Of a DNA stretch of 64,000 bases, positions 24,600-55,749 are shown in pieces. A model generated the notes under the pieces. It saw only the letters and a program-made list of their open reading frames with translations. It was not told where the DNA came from and did no database searches. A program made the position numbers and the translations under genes. Origin of the DNA: Muricea muricata (taxonomy: Eukaryota; Cnidaria; Anthozoa; Malacalcyonacea; Plexauridae); contig OY979717.1 in assembly GCA_963855995.1 (NCBI GenBank), positions 62,650,243 through 62,714,242 on the forward strand. Direction: 5' to 3'. The stretch's first letter is position 1. Each line of letters begins with the position of its first letter.

Positions 24600-27500
24600 T
24601 GATTGGATGGAATCGCTCGCGGAGTCGATGGAGTCGGTATTTGCAGTGGAAAAGAGCCATCATTTCCAGTACATATGCATATAACGAGTTTAGAAACAAG
24701 TTGAAGGCTCATTTCCACTCCCCGCAAATAACAACTTGCCCAGAAGAGTCTTTAACTTGAGTTTAAACTCTCCCTCCCCTCATTTCCCTCACCTGAATGG
24801 CTGAAATTTCAATTACAAACTATCTTGTTTGGCACTAGATCACGCCAAAAAATGCCATATTCATAGAGACGTATGACTATCATATGGTTATATAAAGGTT
24901 GATTACATTATTTGATCTTGAAATATGAGCCTGCAAAATCGTTTTAGCCTAAAAATACTTGCAGTCCGATAACAGATTTGACCGAGATGTAATGAAAGCA
25001 AATCCACTTATACGCTTCTTTCCAAACATCAAAACCTGAACATGTAACGTTTCAACTAGATAATCTCATCCGACTCATCGGCATATATACGAGTTCTTTT
25101 GTGAAGAAATGAAATCATATTCCAGATCTAATCTTTTAATCATCTTAAAAAAAAACGTTTATTGGCTACAGTATTTCAGGTTTTCTATTCACTGATGCTT
25201 GACATATAGATTTATTTCGCACAAATTAAGTTGTGGATTGATGGTGAATAATACTTGTGTACTCAACCACAGCGACCGATACCGCGTTGTACATTCTGAC
25301 AATGTGCTGGCTCAAACATACGACTGAAGACAGGCTACGGACACACATGAAGGCTAAACGTTTCCGGGGGGGGGGGCAAGGATTCCGAGACTATTTCCAC
25401 CATTACGAAGTTGTAGATTGGTCTGAAACACGTTTGTTCGTTTATCGAGATCAATCACAAACGTTTACCTAAAAAGCGCGATGATTATTCAGCCAGTAAA
25501 ACGATAATTAATCACGTTATGTTATGCTTTCACTTCAGATGTATTGGCAACAATATTGGCTCATTGTCTTCTAAATAGAGCATCACTAGATCTTAAAAAT
25601 ATTCCTGGCTTTTAAAAGTAAAATTATGTATCTTATCAATTACTAATAATCTAAACTAGCCTTACATTCAATATTCACGATTGAGCACTCAAAATATAAA
25701 ATATTCAATAAGTATTCAATAAAAAATTCTTCGCACAGCAAGGGGAATAGGAAAACAAAAATATTTAGTGACATGGCAACAACTACAAACAAAATTTCTA
25801 ATATATACATATTAAAAATAGTCATTGTACAAGAGCAAAAACATAAAAATTATCAAGCTCATAAGACCTTAAGCACCAAACCATTCATCGACCTCAATCA
25901 TTAAACGCACTGCATAAATAAACAATTCAAATGTCTCATATACGCTACATTCTCATAACAGTGTAACTAGGAACGCGGATAAGGTGAGAATTCGAGATAG
26001 CAACCGATATAAACATAAATGGGCATTCCCTAGATGCCATAAAAACAATCTGAAGCAATACTAACATGCTAAAATTGTATCAAGCAACTCTACTTTAGAC
26101 ATGCACTGCTGTTCGTTCCTGTGGCGTTGCATGAAACCGGAAATGTGAATCCTACTTGCCTGTTGTTCAAGTATGTTAACATGTACTAAAATTACGCTGA
26201 ATTCAGCGTGATGCAGAGTGGTGATTGCATGGTATTCACTTCGGCAAGTTTTCTTCTGAATCTTTGGAGATATTGCTAATTTCATAAAAGCGTGTCACTT
26301 GCGATTAAATCATGATTCAGTGCAGTCTGGTAGAGTCTAAGCAAACTATGTTTAAATTCTCAGTATATTTTTGAAATCTCTTACGAATTTGAGAAATGGA
26401 TGAAGTCAGTCACTGGAATGCGGTATTACAAAAGAATTGTAAGGCATATTTTTTGTTTTGTGGAAATATCCGGTTTTCTGATTTGACAGCATTCCATTTA
26501 ATTAACTTGGATGGTTGTCACAATTTAAATATACATTATTTTCTACGAAGTGTATAGTAGCCAAAGGTTACAAAGACTAAGTATCCCGAATTTTTCACAC
26601 ATACAGGAAGAGTTAAATGACCACCACTTAGATTCAATTTTTTAGACATATTTAGACTTGTGACGTGGCCAGGAATGCGTGAAAAGCAGAAAAGCGACAG
26701 AAACCACAAAGAAAATACCAGCGTATGATCAGAGACAGAGTTAATTTAATTTAATCTACATTAAATTTTGTCTTTGAAACCTACAATTCTAGCGGTCAGT
26801 AATGTTCTTTTTAAAATCTCAACTAAAATCGCCAAAAAATTTACTACCTAGAGTGCCCGTAAACAACTAGACTATTTTATTTTTAATAGAGTATAGACTA
26901 TAGAAAGTCAATTGACTAACTGATCTTTTCAGGTAAGTAGCTACATCATGGTAAACTATACTCTATAGCATCACGTAAGGTGGTCTTCCTGTGGTAGTAC
27001 TTATCTCAGGGTTTAAAATGGAGCTCCCAGCTACGCATTACACTATACCTTTCACAAAAAATAAACAACATAACCGCATGCAACTCGTCATTTAATTTCT
27101 ACGTTTGTGAAAAAGAAGAAAATTAAATTACTCATAAATCCGTGGAGCCAATGAAAAAAAAGAGCTGATACCTTTATAACGTTGTGTTAGTAAACTATAA
27201 TTTACACCATATATAGTTATATACTGTCATTGACACAACATTTCCTAGTTGTACTATAATGGATCTTTATACAAAATATTTACGACGTGATTCTTAGAAT
27301 AGTTGGGACAATATCTTGACATACGGTTGCTTTACAAATGCATATTACAACAGAAACAAGCAGTATATGTCGTATAAAATGACCTGGCGTAAAAGAGACA
27401 GGAAAACTATCAGCATGCAACGCCTTATCGCCTGTTCAGAAGTACATGATGACATATACATGACCAGGTTATAGCAGTGCCGAAATTTTGAATGTCTTCG

Positions 27501-30500
27501 ATTTCAACTGCCAAACGCAAGATGTAAAATTAGGTACGTAAATACTGTCAATTTACTCTGCAGACAATACTGAGCTTCTATCCAATAAAAACGATTATTA
27601 CCTATACGTATAAGACTATAAGTACATTCTAAACTACTGAAAACATACAGGTTAATAACAATTTGGTATAAAAGATTTTGTTTCACATTCGCCAAATTGG
27701 CGACGCCAACTTGTTAAAAGTATGCCACAAACACCACATGCACCTTGATATAAATATTCAGTCGTATTGATGCAAAAAATAACTTCCCAGATGCATTTAT
27801 ACAGCATGTTATCTAATATATCCAGTTACATCTGTAAAACAGGCCAGCGGGATTATAAATAACAAAAAATTGGCTCTTTCTGTTAAAACTTAAAAACAAT
27901 CTTTTACCCAAACTTTTCAACCTTAAAGCGTGTCAGGTGTATCCATCTCACGCATGCAATGACAAGACGTGTTGTTTCAAGATTTTCATACGTGTCGCTG
28001 CTGCTCTGATGTTATAAATGCGATATGCTTTATCAAACATGCATGAGTTACTGTCTTTTTCAGTTCATGTTAAAAAGATTATTCTAGAATTGTAAAGCGC
28101 AATTATCCATGCATGCAGTAGCTACCATAACAAAACTTAGTAAAATACACCGCATCCGCTGAGCTAACAGGCTCAAGTAACTCTTGCTCAGCGGATAGCT
28201 CTCTTGTGCGACAGGGAAATTTTATCCTCAAGCTCATCCTTATTGTACTTTATACACACAAGAACCCAGGACACAGCATCTAAACAAGCAAAATCGAATG
28301 TAGCAAAGCCTACGATATGCAGTTTTTCTGAAAATTTTGAATCCGTTTTTTTTTTGTACTCAAACGTGGACCTCGCATTTTTTATACTATAGAGCATATC
28401 TATAGTATAGTATAGAGAACTCGATAGGAGTAAAACTAAATAAAACATGATAATGAACTGCTTTGTAGATAAATATGTAATTTCATGAAGTATCGATGTG
28501 CCACTGGCTTAAACATTCTAATTGATATGGTTGGCTGCACTTAATGTTGTCACATACTCTTGCTCGCGAGGAAAGGTCACGCTTTCCTTTTCATTTGTGG
28601 ATGAAATATATACGATATAGAACTGAAACAGGAAACACACCAAAACGATAAAATTTAAAGGGCAAGCTTAAGTACCCCGCGGCTGCATGGCAATGGTCTA
28701 AAGGCTACAGAGACAATATATTAAAGCATCGCAAGTGATATAATTTAAGAATATCAGTGGACGAGAAGAGGCATAGCGTGATACCTAATGTGCATGTATT
28801 TACACAGGCTTGGCGTCTAAACACGTAACACTGTGAAATTCTATAGCTGATCACAAGATAATTGAAGTATTATTTAAACGCCTAGAAACCGCAGTTCAAG
28901 TGTATAAGAAAACAATTTATGGTATGCGAAGCATGCTTCAATGTACAGCAAGATAAGTGTATATCACTCCTGTACTCTCGCACTGTCTATACAAGGAATA
29001 ATGTGAAATTCGCCATTTTTCTTGATATAGCTGACAATTAGATATACTTTAATACATATATATACATAAAGTAACACAACACTGCCGGTCGTAGTAAAGT
29101 TATGTTTCAAATTTTCGCACAAGGCTGCGGCTCCCAGATATCAGTCTCTGGAATATTCCCACAGCAACTTATGAAACATAACTTGAGAATATCTGTTAGC
29201 CGTCAACGATTGACTTGTACACCACAAACTGACGCCCGCTCCCTGACCACCTACATGCACTGGGATGAGATGTATTGATCACAAAGCTCATGATCTATAT
29301 CCTTGCAAGAACAAATACACTTCATATAGTATCGAACGAATGTAAACAAATGTGCTGTCGCATTCAAAATGCGTATTTTTTATTCACGAAACTATCAGAG
29401 TCGTGACATAGAAAGGAATTTTCTAATCAAATCAAAGCTAAGTTTAAATTCCATCGCTTTGTAGCGGCAAGTGCGAATGAAGCCAACGTGTACATAAATC
29501 ATATATCACATTAATTCACGCGAGAAGTGACTGCGTTAAGTTCAAGCATTTATAACACGAGTAACTGTGCATGAAGAAAACACTCACCTCAGAATGATCT
29601 CAACTTGTGTTTTTAGTCACCAAATCCCATTTATGTTCCGTCTATATGCTCCAGTGTCAACATCTGTACGTATTAGATAGATGTAAGCCGCCGGCCTATT
29701 CAACTAAGGTCAACGCATGCGTATAGTGAAGGAAATGTAAACGCTTGGTATATGTCTAGGATATCGCATCACCAACCATGATATAAAATGACGTTTTTTA
29801 AATAAGCCATAAATTCCTTTCTCATGTCGTGACTTCAGAGGCCTAAAAACAAAAAAATACAACATTTATAATATCACCCGGTTGTGTGATAAAACATAAA
29901 GGAAAGATTTAGCAAAATATTGCGTAAATTAAATTAGCTAAAACGAATATTGATTTCTTTTCCTTTAAAGTCTTTGCGAACCAATATATAAAGTCAAGTC
30001 AAAGGCTCAAAGAAAAAAATTTCAGGGCAACACGCTTTCCTGTTTCTTTGTGGAAACAATACTAGCAAGCTGAATTAACTACTTACTACTTTAAACATAA
30101 TCAGGATGAAATTAACAGGGTCAGGGAAAAAAGACTTCAACAGTTTAAGATCGCCCCTGAAAATTATAATGCTACACTAAAAGAAATGTGAAACAGAAAT
30201 CCGGACGATACACAGTTCAGTGTCAAATCTCTTGGTGTCAAACCTCAAAAATACAAAACAAATGCATATAGTTTCAATGCTAATAAATGCATGGAATTAA
30301 ATTTTTGATTAAATAAGATTCATTATACTATCTCGAAATATGACGTTTATAGTAATTATCTAATTTACGAACGGTTTGAGGCATTAATTAAATAAAATAC
30401 CAACACAATCGACGCGCACAGTAGCAGTAGACATGGTACAGTAGAGTTTTTAATAACACAGCAAGCTTTGGGCCTATTATTAGAATAAAATAGTTGCGAA

Positions 30501-31490
30501 TAAAGATCGATTCTCGTATTTTGGAATTTAAAATTCTAGGTGTGGGATTTCACATGTATTTTAATATACAACCGCGCATAGTCCCCATATCATATCTGAC
30601 GCTGTATATATGATCGCGCTTTGTAAGGACAAAATACGAGATGATTTCTATGTATGGAAGTTACGACTTATGGTTCAGCAAAACTGTACTGTTTCGTCAT
30701 CAGATCTAGGCAAACTGGTTTTGAAGACTTTCTTTGGGGAGGGGGGACTATATGGATAAGATTGATTAATATATTGTTACAGCATTTTTAAATTAAATGT
30801 TGCTGACAAAACTTTGGTAATTGTTTCAGACTAGAGGTTTTAACCTACATCACCAATTTCAATCCAAAGGATACACAACCCTCTCTACCTCCTATATCTC
30901 GTCCTGGGACTAGAGCACACAAACAAGTCAGGGAATGATAACTCTACAACACAGAGATGCCCCCGATAGGAAACGGAACCCACGGAATGACAAATTCTTT
31001 GTTATTTTGAATAGAATTCCTGACCAAATCATTGATGGTTCCGTTTTGTTTTAGGCTGCATACATAGTCATAACATAATATAGTTAATGATCGCAATTCT
31101 CCATTGTTTGAGAAATCCTATTGTTCTCTAGGGAATTAGATAATTATATACTCGACGTGGCGTATGTGTCACTATTTCACTGTCTGTTCATAAAGTATCT
31201 TCATATAAAAAGTCTAATATGGATGATAATTTAATCTTCTTTGCACATTCGTTCAGATCAGGCTTAACTGTTGACTGATGAAGAGTTTGTTTGGTAGTTT
31301 AACAGTCTGGCTAAGGTCAGGTACACAGTATGGGAAATAAACAGTAGAGCCACTTTAATGTAATTGACTGGCCAGAATAATAGAGGAACGGCCAGTTCAG
31401 CATTCCTATCGGCCAGAAAAAAGCAATTGACTGACCAGAACCTGCATTATTAATCAACATGCGTAATAGACATGCGTGAAGACACAATAA
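24600..31490. other. Intergenic DNA between the two divergent genes
   Basis: No supported gene. G-runs occur near 24056 and 25367. A small hairpin, ATCCGCTGAGC ... GCTCAGCGGAT, lies at 28152-28197. A strong splice-donor-like sequence (CTGAG/GTGAGTG, minus strand, near 29585) could mark an upstream untranslated exon of the RBMS-like gene, but I cannot prove it. Short ORFs such as 28188-28448 (minus) have no support. Confidence 0.4.
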
Positions 31491-31492
31491 AG

Positions 31493-31758
31493 AAAAAAAC
31501 TGATGCCCTTTCATATTTAAATTAGCCGCGAAATTATTCCCATGGGTCTACAGAGAACAGATCATGAACCCTCTGCTTCCACAGGGAATTAGATTTTGTT
31601 TTATATCAACGTCTGTGAAATTGCACCGAATGCCAGTTCTTTTTACTCACCCTGTACTGTGTACTAAGTCACGATTTGCTCTCTGTAGACCCATAAGAAT
31701 ACACCGTAAAGAAATTCGCGGCTAATTTGAATAAGAAAGGATTCATCAGTTTTTTTTA
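31493..31758. mobile_element. MITE with about 40-bp imperfect terminal inverted repeats
   Basis: The left arm AAAAAAACTGATGCCCTTTC continues with ATATTTAAATTAGCCGCGAA; the right arm is TTCGCGGCTAATTTGAATAA, then GAAAGGATTCATCAGTTTTTTT. An inner inverted pair is ATGGGTCTACAGAGA / TCTCTGTAGACCCAT. About 266 bp. Confidence 0.8.
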
Positions 31759-31933
31759 CTCAACTGTATAATTCACTAGGATGCATACATTTAATCCGGT
31801 GTGGAGTGACGTTAAAAAATTTTAACCGACGATTCGATGTCAACACGAAGGTCGAGGTTACATTATTCACTTTTTTGCAAGAAAAATTAGTTGAGTCTCT
31901 TTAATTAATTAATTGCTTTTGCCGGTGTCGCGC

Positions 31934-32251
31934 GAAATTTATGACCTGCGAAATTCATGACTATCGTGGTTCTGCACATGCGCATCATCATGCGCATGTG
32001 GTTCACTCGTCTCATATATTTCGCGACTGTAACAACACGGGTCTGCCTCTGAAACGCAAACAATCGTAGCGACTGGTTATCAAGAATATAATGAAATTTA
32101 TGACCTGCGAAATTCATGACTATCGTGGTTCTGCACATGCGCATCATCATGCGCATGTGGTTCACTCGTCTCATATATTTCGCGACTGCAACAACACGGG
32201 TCTGCCCCTGAAACGCAAACAATCGTAGCGACTGGTTATCAAGAATATAAT
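31934..32251. repeat. Tandem duplication, 2 x 159 bp
   Basis: The block beginning GAAATTTATGACCTGCGAAA is repeated at 32093 with only a few substitutions (for example CTGTAACAACACGG against CTGCAACAACACGG, and TGCCTCTG against TGCCCCTG). Each unit carries the self-complementary CACATGCGCATCATCATGCGCATGTG. The 105-codon minus-strand ORF here simply reads the duplicated unit twice and is not a gene. Confidence 0.93.
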
Positions 32252-32259
32252 GAAATGAG

Positions 32260-35200
32260 GCGTAGCGTGAATTTCGTGATTATCAGTTCAAATGCTAAAC
32301 GGGCAATTGAGATAAGTAAAGTAATGTTTGTAAATGTCATTATGAAACTTGGTTACTGTATTCAGTGTCCAAACATAGTGTAATTAAACTTTAAATTTGT
32401 AAAAGCTAAGTATTAATATCCACTACAACGACAGGGAATATAGACGGAAAATTATATCTACCTATCGTATTGATTTAAAAAATCTACCATATACTCATGT
32501 ATAAAGATTAATGTATAACTCATAGTCACTCTCATTGTACATATTTGTTTTTCGCAAGGATCATAAATTTCCGGCGATACCTGCAGCATTCTAAGGAAAA
32601 TGTGAATACGTCATTTCGTTCGCCGTGCAATCGAGTCGCTCGTTCCCAATTATCTTTAATAAGCTATAATTCACTAATTTGCGAGGTTTGTCATTTGTTT
32701 GACAATGTTTACAGCAGTTTTATACCTATGATGTGACGTGTAAAATCACCTACGTCTCAAGAACTTAACGATCTACAGGAAGAGAATCAAATGCATGTTC
32801 ATTAGGGGATATTTGCATTAGTGGTAGTACACACTTCATTTGTAAATCAGCTATATTGTAGAAAATCACAGAAAAAAGATGTATCTGATTACTTGTGAGT
32901 TGTGGCTTTCCAATATTTATACCAAGAGCTGTGACAAAAAATGGGTGGGCATTTGGGACCTCAGAAGTTTTATTTAACAACATATTTCGACTGATTTTGT
33001 CAAGAAGGAAATATTTGTGCAATTGTCACTGTACATTTGCTTCTGTACTTGTAAAAAGCTTTCTAGGATTGTTCTTGCATCATGTATATATGCAGTAACC
33101 CTTGAGTCCGTGCGCAGAAACTAAATCACGATTTTCATCCATATCTCTCTCTTGATAAATCTCACACCAACAGCACATGGCATGATTAGAATAAGGCTTG
33201 TACCTAGTTGTGTTGCTACACCATTCTATAGCAAGAACAAGCAGTAGCTAGGATAGAGAGCAATATTAACGGTTGCGTCGCAATGAGTATCATTTGATAT
33301 TTTGCGCATATTTTACCAATGATAGCATGTTCAAATATATTACGCAGTTAATCCCAAGGAAAAAAACGAAAGGTGGAAAAAACTATTTTTATAAAAATTA
33401 AAACTCCACTTAACTAAACAGCGATGTTTTTATACAACCTTTATTTAAATCCCTAACGTTTTGTTTTAACTGACAATATATTCAAAGGATGATTAAAAAA
33501 CCCAGTTTTTCTCACGACTCTCAACTAAATATAAAAGTGGTAGCTGTTTGTACCATTCAACCACAGGAATGCGGGTAGTATTGAATCGTGCTATTTTTGA
33601 AACTGCTCGTACTGTTTGTAATATTTCATAAACGAACAAAATATGGCGGTTGATGTTTGAGTTATTAGAGTTAGTGAAAATAAACAACGAAAATAAAGTA
33701 AAACAATACACAACAAGAGGATATTTAAGTTATTAGGGTGTTTGTCGCACATGAAGCAATCACTCTCATGCAGGTAAACAAAACAATGATACACTTGTTC
33801 ATCCGGTCTGTGGCAAATGTGTAATACACCCATTGTTCGTTTTGTACCTATTTTGTTCAACTCCAGCCACTGTAGTCCATATAGTTAACAGTCAATAGTC
33901 TTCAAAAAGGTATCCACCGAATGGGATAGAAATTCAGACATAAAAACGACGTCTAAGTTGAAAAAAGTAGTGTAATACACAACTTCATGTTGCCAACTGA
34001 TGTCAGTGGCGCCACGAAGATTTACAAATTGCTGCTTCAATATCGACATTTTATGCATTAAATAACGTACGTATTTCGCTTAAATCGATATGGGTGTAAC
34101 TTTGAAGATCTTTTCCCCCGAAAAGCTTGATAAACCATGTATTAATTGTGGTAGAGTCGAAAAATATTGTTATAAATAGACACAAGTGTTACACGTTCAC
34201 TTTGTCGTTCATGTTTCTTTGTCGACTTCAGAATTCGTAAAATTGACCAATCACAGCGAAGCACAAAAGTTCTAAACATTTGCCACAGACCAGGTTCATG
34301 TCAAGGAATTTTGGAATTTAATGTGACGAATTTTTATTGATGTACTTATCAAAGTTTTAAAGTATCAATCCTACTTGCTGCTCACCCCTAAAAACTACGT
34401 ATTTACTTGGTATAAATACACAACTGTCAACTTACATAGGATGTTGAATACTGTGAATATTTTTAGTATATAATCTGTTCCAAATTTAAATGCAATATAA
34501 TTCAAATCAACCATGCAATGTTAGATCATTAAAATGCAAGAATTATTTGGCTTATAGCTCGTTTGATTTTAATTAGTTTCATCGACTAGCCTAATGGCAA
34601 GAGAAACTAATAAAGCATGCATCATAAGTTTTAGAGAATATCATATTTTAACTCCCTCAAAATACCTGCATATTATTGCTGCTTTGTCTCTTTTGAAAAG
34701 CTCCACACGATATGTTACTTAACATCATAGAACTGAAACATTGCCAAATTCCAAACTCTGGATCAAAGACCATTTTCACTCTGGAGAATCTCACTCAACA
34801 CTAAAGTGTAACTTAACCACAAATACTAATATAATACGTTACATAAACGCTTTCGTTTATACCGCTCTGAGAAAAGCGGAAAATAATTTTAACTGGGCTT
34901 CCAGCATCCCTTATCCTCAACTCACCTCAAGCTATTGACATTGTTCAATTTAAAAATTTTTGAGAATCATTTTTGGATGAGTAAATGTAAGAGTATCGAT
35001 AATCAAGAGTAAAGAAGTTACACAAGCAAGCATCGTTCATGTTGCTTTCACATAATATTAGCCAAGATTTATAAGTTGGCTACAGTCACACAGGTTATAA
35101 ACAGCTGCTGGGTACAACGTTTTGTTTGTCGCCTGCTTATTCAACACAAAACTTTTCTTTGAGACAAAGCTTGGTTCTGTAAGGAATATCCTCAAGATCC

Positions 35201-36400
35201 TAAAGTTTTTTATCACAGTGATCAATGAAGATGTTTTGATATAGCCTCATTTTTCTAATTTCAAACTCAATGACCATGAACAATTTCTTAACAATCACTT
35301 ATTGATGAATGACTGTTAAAGCTCAGGATGTAATTTTTTTTGTATTTTCAGCTCAATTTTCCAGCATCAATAATGGATAGCTAACCAATAAATTTTAACA
35401 CATACATGCTATATATTTTTCTTCCATGCATATGACACTGGTGTATACACATCTTTTTGTATATACATAAAAATAATACACAATAGGTTACTTCACCACC
35501 TGAGAAGATAAAACAAAATTTGTCATAAAAGCCCTTTGTCAAGAAGCTAGAAGTAATGGTTAAATCAAAATCTTGAATTCTATTGTGTTGTTTAGTAGTA
35601 AAAGAACCTATATTTTCTATATCTAGGTATCTGAACTACCGACACAGGCAACATTAGTTCAAGATATTTGTGTACAGAAAATGGCATCAAGCACTATCAA
35701 AATGCAAAGTAGTTTCAAATATATGTAATTATCATTCTCTTTATATATATATATTAATTCTGATAAGTTAATTTACCTGCATATAATTGCATACAAATAA
35801 CACTGAGAGCATGCATGCACATTTGTTAAAAACATCGCTGAGCTGCAAGTAACTTAACAATTCCTAAATTTACATAATTATCATTGTGCAACTATGACCT
35901 TTCCTAGAATTATCTTTGATTGACAAAATAATATTATCAAGTAACAAAAAATTGCATTTCCAAAATTGTCAATTTAATCCATAATGAATGGTATTTTATG
36001 AGGTTGGATTGCACAAATTTCATCGTTTTACCTCAATATTTCAGAGGCATGGTGTCACAGTATGTGTACATCTTTTAACTTTTACTATTTTAGATTTGAC
36101 TAGAAGTCTAATAGGAAGTTTACTTGACAAATATCAAGTTAACTTCAGATTTGATCAAAACTTTATTTCATACGATAACTTTTGCCTTGGACTACATCAT
36201 GATTTAAATTATTATTCATTGTACTATATTCCTGTATTCTCATTGATTAAGAGTCTAAAGATAATTATGTGTATTTCGGTGCAGACAAAATAAATCCCAT
36301 ATCTGTCAAGGTCAAATTTTGAACTTGACAAATATGACATTTCAGCGGTATCTCACATGAATTTCGCATCGCCGATTTTTCGTGGGGAATGAATAATAAA
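32260..36400. other. Intergenic DNA, nothing assignable
   Basis: AT-rich. Small ORFs (32765-33022, 33591-33860, 34741-34938, 35988-36293) show no splice sites, motifs or repeats that would support a gene. No repeat boundaries were recognised. Confidence 0.4.
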
Positions 36401-36424
36401 AGAATTATTAAATTCGCCTTTCGC

Positions 36425-36523
36425 AGGACACTCAGAATTATTCAGACCTCGGTCAGCGTTATCTGCCTCAGCTTCGCCTCAGGAGATAACGCTGATCTCG
36501 GTCTGAATAATTCTGAGTATCCT
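36425..36523. mobile_element. Palindromic MITE, about 100 bp
   Basis: AGGACACTCAGAATTATTCA and TGAATAATTCTGAGTATCCT pair, continuing through GACC(T)CGGTCAGCGTTATCT and AGATAACGCTGATC. The loop is GCCTCAGCTTCGCCTC. Located between the two genes. Confidence 0.8.
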
Positions 36524-37308
36524 GCTCAGCCTCATCCAATAATACTTAATTATTTTTCAGTGACTTAACCATTTTCTAAATTGTTTTGATGCATTGCATG
36601 AACTTTGCAACATATTTGGGAATTTTGTTTTGACAGGTATTATGGTCATTTACTATAACTGAAATTCAAAATAGGTACAGTAGTTGGCAACAAACTCTGG
36701 ACACTGGGAAATCTAGTTCACAATTTTGCAACTTACTTTGCAACTTGCCATGGAAAAGTACTCTGAAATTGACTGTAATGTTGAACATAGACAAGTTTGT
36801 TATTGGTAAAAAATTTGATCAATTATCTTGATCAATTATGTACCAGGAAACACAAGATCAACCAAGATATCAACCAGTCACTTACAACCCATGAACTTAC
36901 TTAACTGCCTAATGCATTGGGCGAGGGCCCTGTCCCTAAAAGTGACAATGACATACATTTGTTGTAGCATATTGTTTGTTAAAATGATGCATTTACCCAC
37001 TGCATTATATATTTACTTCTGAAATAAGGAAACTATTTTTTGGTTTTATCACATGTTCATGTATATTCAGTTTTGTACAGGCCTTGTACTGCCCTCCCCT
37101 CAGTTTTCCGGTTTGAACTGTAATTACAAAATGCTCCACAGGGCTACATCTAACTATAGAGCTTTAATTGAGAGGGTGTATATTCACATTCACTGACTAG
37201 TTTCTTTTGAAATCACCTGTAATAACAACTGAAAAGCAATTCGTAGGACAGAACAATTCCCCCCCCTCCCCAGCCTGGTTTTACACATTTCTGTACGCGA
37301 CGTTTGTC

Positions 37309-37553
37309 CTGGGGCCGGTTGTTCGAAGCCCGTTTAGCTTAAACGGTGGTTAAGCTCAAAATAGAAACCAAGTTTATGGATTCATTCAACAACCAAACTA
37401 AAAGTTTTGAACCTTAATAAAATGATTATGCTTACAACTACATATTTATGGCAAAATATTTAAGTTAACTGTTTAACGAGTGATGTAAGAGTGTTATTTA
37501 ATATTGACTTATCCGCCGTTTACGCTAAACAGGCTTCGAACAACCGGCCCCAG
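37309..37553. mobile_element. MITE with CTGGGGCCGG ends
   Basis: The left end CTGGGGCCGGTTGTTCGAAG, followed by CCCGTTTAGC, pairs with the right end GCTAAACAGG then CTTCGAACAACCGGCCCCAG. 245 bp, non-coding, about 570 bp upstream of the CCDC13 start codon. The target duplication is not clear (TTGTC left, TTGAC right). Confidence 0.85.
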
Positions 37554-38127
37554 TTGACTTACTTGAGGATGCATGTTTTTATCATTTTAATGCTTTGCCG
37601 GATAATCTATTGAAACTTAAAACGTGAAATGTTGTTTAAATAATTTTAGCAAAGTAAAATCTTATGAAATGAGAATGACTAGACAAATGGACAATAGATA
37701 TTGGACTGCAAAAGTTCCTTTCGATATCTACCTGTTTAAATAATTCCAGCAGAATAACAAGGCAAAGGCCATGACGGGATTTGCTAGCCAGGAAGTAAAA
37801 AATAGATTAATTCTACTTGCAGTACAACTTGTCATCAAAAAATAAAATTCTAATCCACTATTTTGTTTGAAATTTCTCAAGTCATTCAATCTTTCCAGGA
37901 TCTTTTGTGTGCACGTGCATCAAAATGTTTTTTCCGACAATTTCCCGAGCATTGAAAATACTTCGGTTTATTCTCGTAACATCATCGTGATATCCCGATT
38001 GATCCCGACGAGGTTGTTTACAAATGAAAGTGCTGTTGCTTGGTGGCGATCTAACATTTTTATTTTGTGTTTATGTTTTTGTATTATACAGTATATACAT
38101 TGTACTGTTTATATTTCAACTATTGCC

Positions 38128-55085
<16,958 letters not shown>

Positions 55086-55585
55086 TGTAGACTATATTTT
55101 AATGAATAATATTTTAAAAATTAAAAAAACATAATTATTGGAACAAACCTCTGAATAAGGTTTTACCGGACAGGCGAGGATTGGGCATAATGTCGCAAAC
55201 CAAAGCACCAATGGGTGCCCCAGCCGCCCCTGGTATTTTAACTGCCACTGATCTCAATATGAACAATAGATACGAAGGCTGAACAAATATTTGATAGCTG
55301 AGCGGTAGTGGGTTTTGTAAGCTGAGTGTGTTTGACAGCTGGAATTTTAGCGAAAGTTTGAGACAAGTGTACCATGGGGAAATTTAACCTTAATGCTGTC
55401 AGGAACAACCTCTTACCCAGAACTTTTTTGGTGGTAATGAATTTGTTTCAGCCGCTAACTCAATATTTTATCCCAACTTCTACGATGTCGTTAACCCAAC
55501 GTCTAGCACTAACCCTTATTACATCGGTTGCCAATAGAAACTGACAACCTCTGACAGACTCAGCTCAACATGTGCAAATATAATG

Positions 55586-55591
55586 AATAAA
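55586..55591 (+). terminator. Candidate polyadenylation signal AATAAA for CCDC13
   Basis: First exact AATAAA on the plus strand after the CCDC13 stop at 55085, about 500 bp downstream. Assignment is by position only. Confidence 0.35.
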
Positions 55592-55749
55592 ACAGGTTGC
55601 GGGTTGTTCACCTATCCCATGAATATTGCAATATCCCAGAAACAAATCAGACACTGAAATACACATTTTTTGATAAAGTTCCGTGACCATGTTTTGACAA
55701 TCTGTTTTAATTTTCTTCATCCCGCAAACTTTGGCACTTCATCGTCATT

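Noticed and set aside
28188..28448. 86-codon minus ORF with a hydrophobic N terminus
   Set aside because: Could suggest a small membrane protein, but there is no homology, splice site or coding bias that I can see.
31905..32222. 105-codon minus ORF with an internally duplicated sequence
   Set aside because: The duplication is at DNA level (2 x 159 bp), with no homology or splice support.
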